Assembly: GCA_004009845.1 (NCBI GenBank)
Contig: RMBW01000287.1
Coordinates: forward strand, 1 to 15,340
Reading direction: 5' to 3'
Source of the DNA: Davidsoniella eucalypti
Taxonomy: Eukaryota > Ascomycota > Sordariomycetes > Microascales > Ceratocystidaceae
DNA length: 15,340 nucleotides
Both the position numbers and the translations under genes were made by a program. Below the pieces are notes generated by a model. The model did not search any database and had not been told where the DNA came from. It saw only the letters and a list, made by a program, of their open reading frames with translations. Shown piece by piece: positions 15,263 to 15,340 of this stretch. The first letter of the stretch is position 1. Each line of letters begins with the position of its first letter.

Positions 15263-15340
15263 AGACGGCGAGACGGATTTTTGATTGCCCGGGAAAAGTC
15301 GCTCCCGGTGTAAGTACACAGCAAGGAGAATCTGATAGCC
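15223..15340 (+). pseudogene. Element D gag-pol linker, open at the window edge
   Basis: From about 15223 the original gag frame is open again (LSNRAVILSDNTLKTARRIF then DCPGKVAPG) to the end of the window. The pattern of N-L-K-T, a bulky residue and P-G-K resembles a linker before protease, but no protease motif is reached. A second frame change near 15221 is implied. What follows cannot be seen. Confidence 0.45.

Larger units (their letters stand above)
13278..15340 (+). mobile_element. Element D: 5' part of a Ty3/Gypsy-type retrotransposon inserted in C
   Basis: On the plus strand an LTR-like segment starts TGTTGGCTGT at 13278 with a TATA box at 13316-13322, then a pyrimidine-rich leader, a gag start at 13768 and a zinc knuckle at 15071-15112. 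Pol and the 3' LTR are beyond the right edge. It lies antisense to C and begins within C's RT, so it is the youngest insertion in the nest. The 5 bp before it (aatct, 13273-13277) would be one copy of the target duplication. Confidence 0.85.

Overview
The window looks like transposon-dense heterochromatin from a filamentous fungus. Almost all recognisable coding capacity belongs to Ty3/Gypsy LTR retrotransposons. Two of them end in a chromodomain, which places them among the chromoviruses. I see no host gene, tRNA cluster, rRNA or bacterial feature. The species cannot be named from the sequence.

Layout: (1) positions 1-4262 hold the 5' two thirds of element A on the minus strand. In transcription order these are the 5' LTR (4090-4262), a primer-binding site, a leader with three tandem repeats, a broken gag, a protease, a reverse transcriptase and an RNase H. 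Pol is full of indels and leaves the window on the left. (2) Positions 4263-7438 are AT-rich DNA without a credible gene. They hold two diverged copies of one non-coding repeat and several very short A-tailed insertions, one with a perfect 13-bp target duplication. (3) Positions 7439-10040 are the 3' half of element B (minus): RNase H, integrase, chromodomain, 3' UTR, polypurine tract and 3' LTR. (4) Positions 10041-13277 are the 3' part of element C (minus, same family as A), whose 3' LTR sits directly inside B's RNase H. (5) Positions 13278-15340 are the 5' part of element D (plus strand), whose LTR begins inside the reverse transcriptase of C. The nest is therefore AT-rich DNA containing B, containing C, containing D. 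A is a separate insertion into the same AT-rich block.

The A, B and C LTRs are relatives of 173-179 bp with matching layout: a terminal GGGCCTTA element, a U3 inverted repeat, a TATA box and a putative start region. In A, 11 nt of the LTR are exactly complementary to the sequence 2 nt inside the 5' LTR. This is the arrangement expected for Tf1/sushi-type self-primed reverse transcription. The other notable signals are compensatory changes in the U3 hairpin, the A-tailed mini-insertions, and a hydrophobic Gag N-terminal module shared by A and D. The elements appear to be autonomous copies in various stages of decay and do not form a host system.
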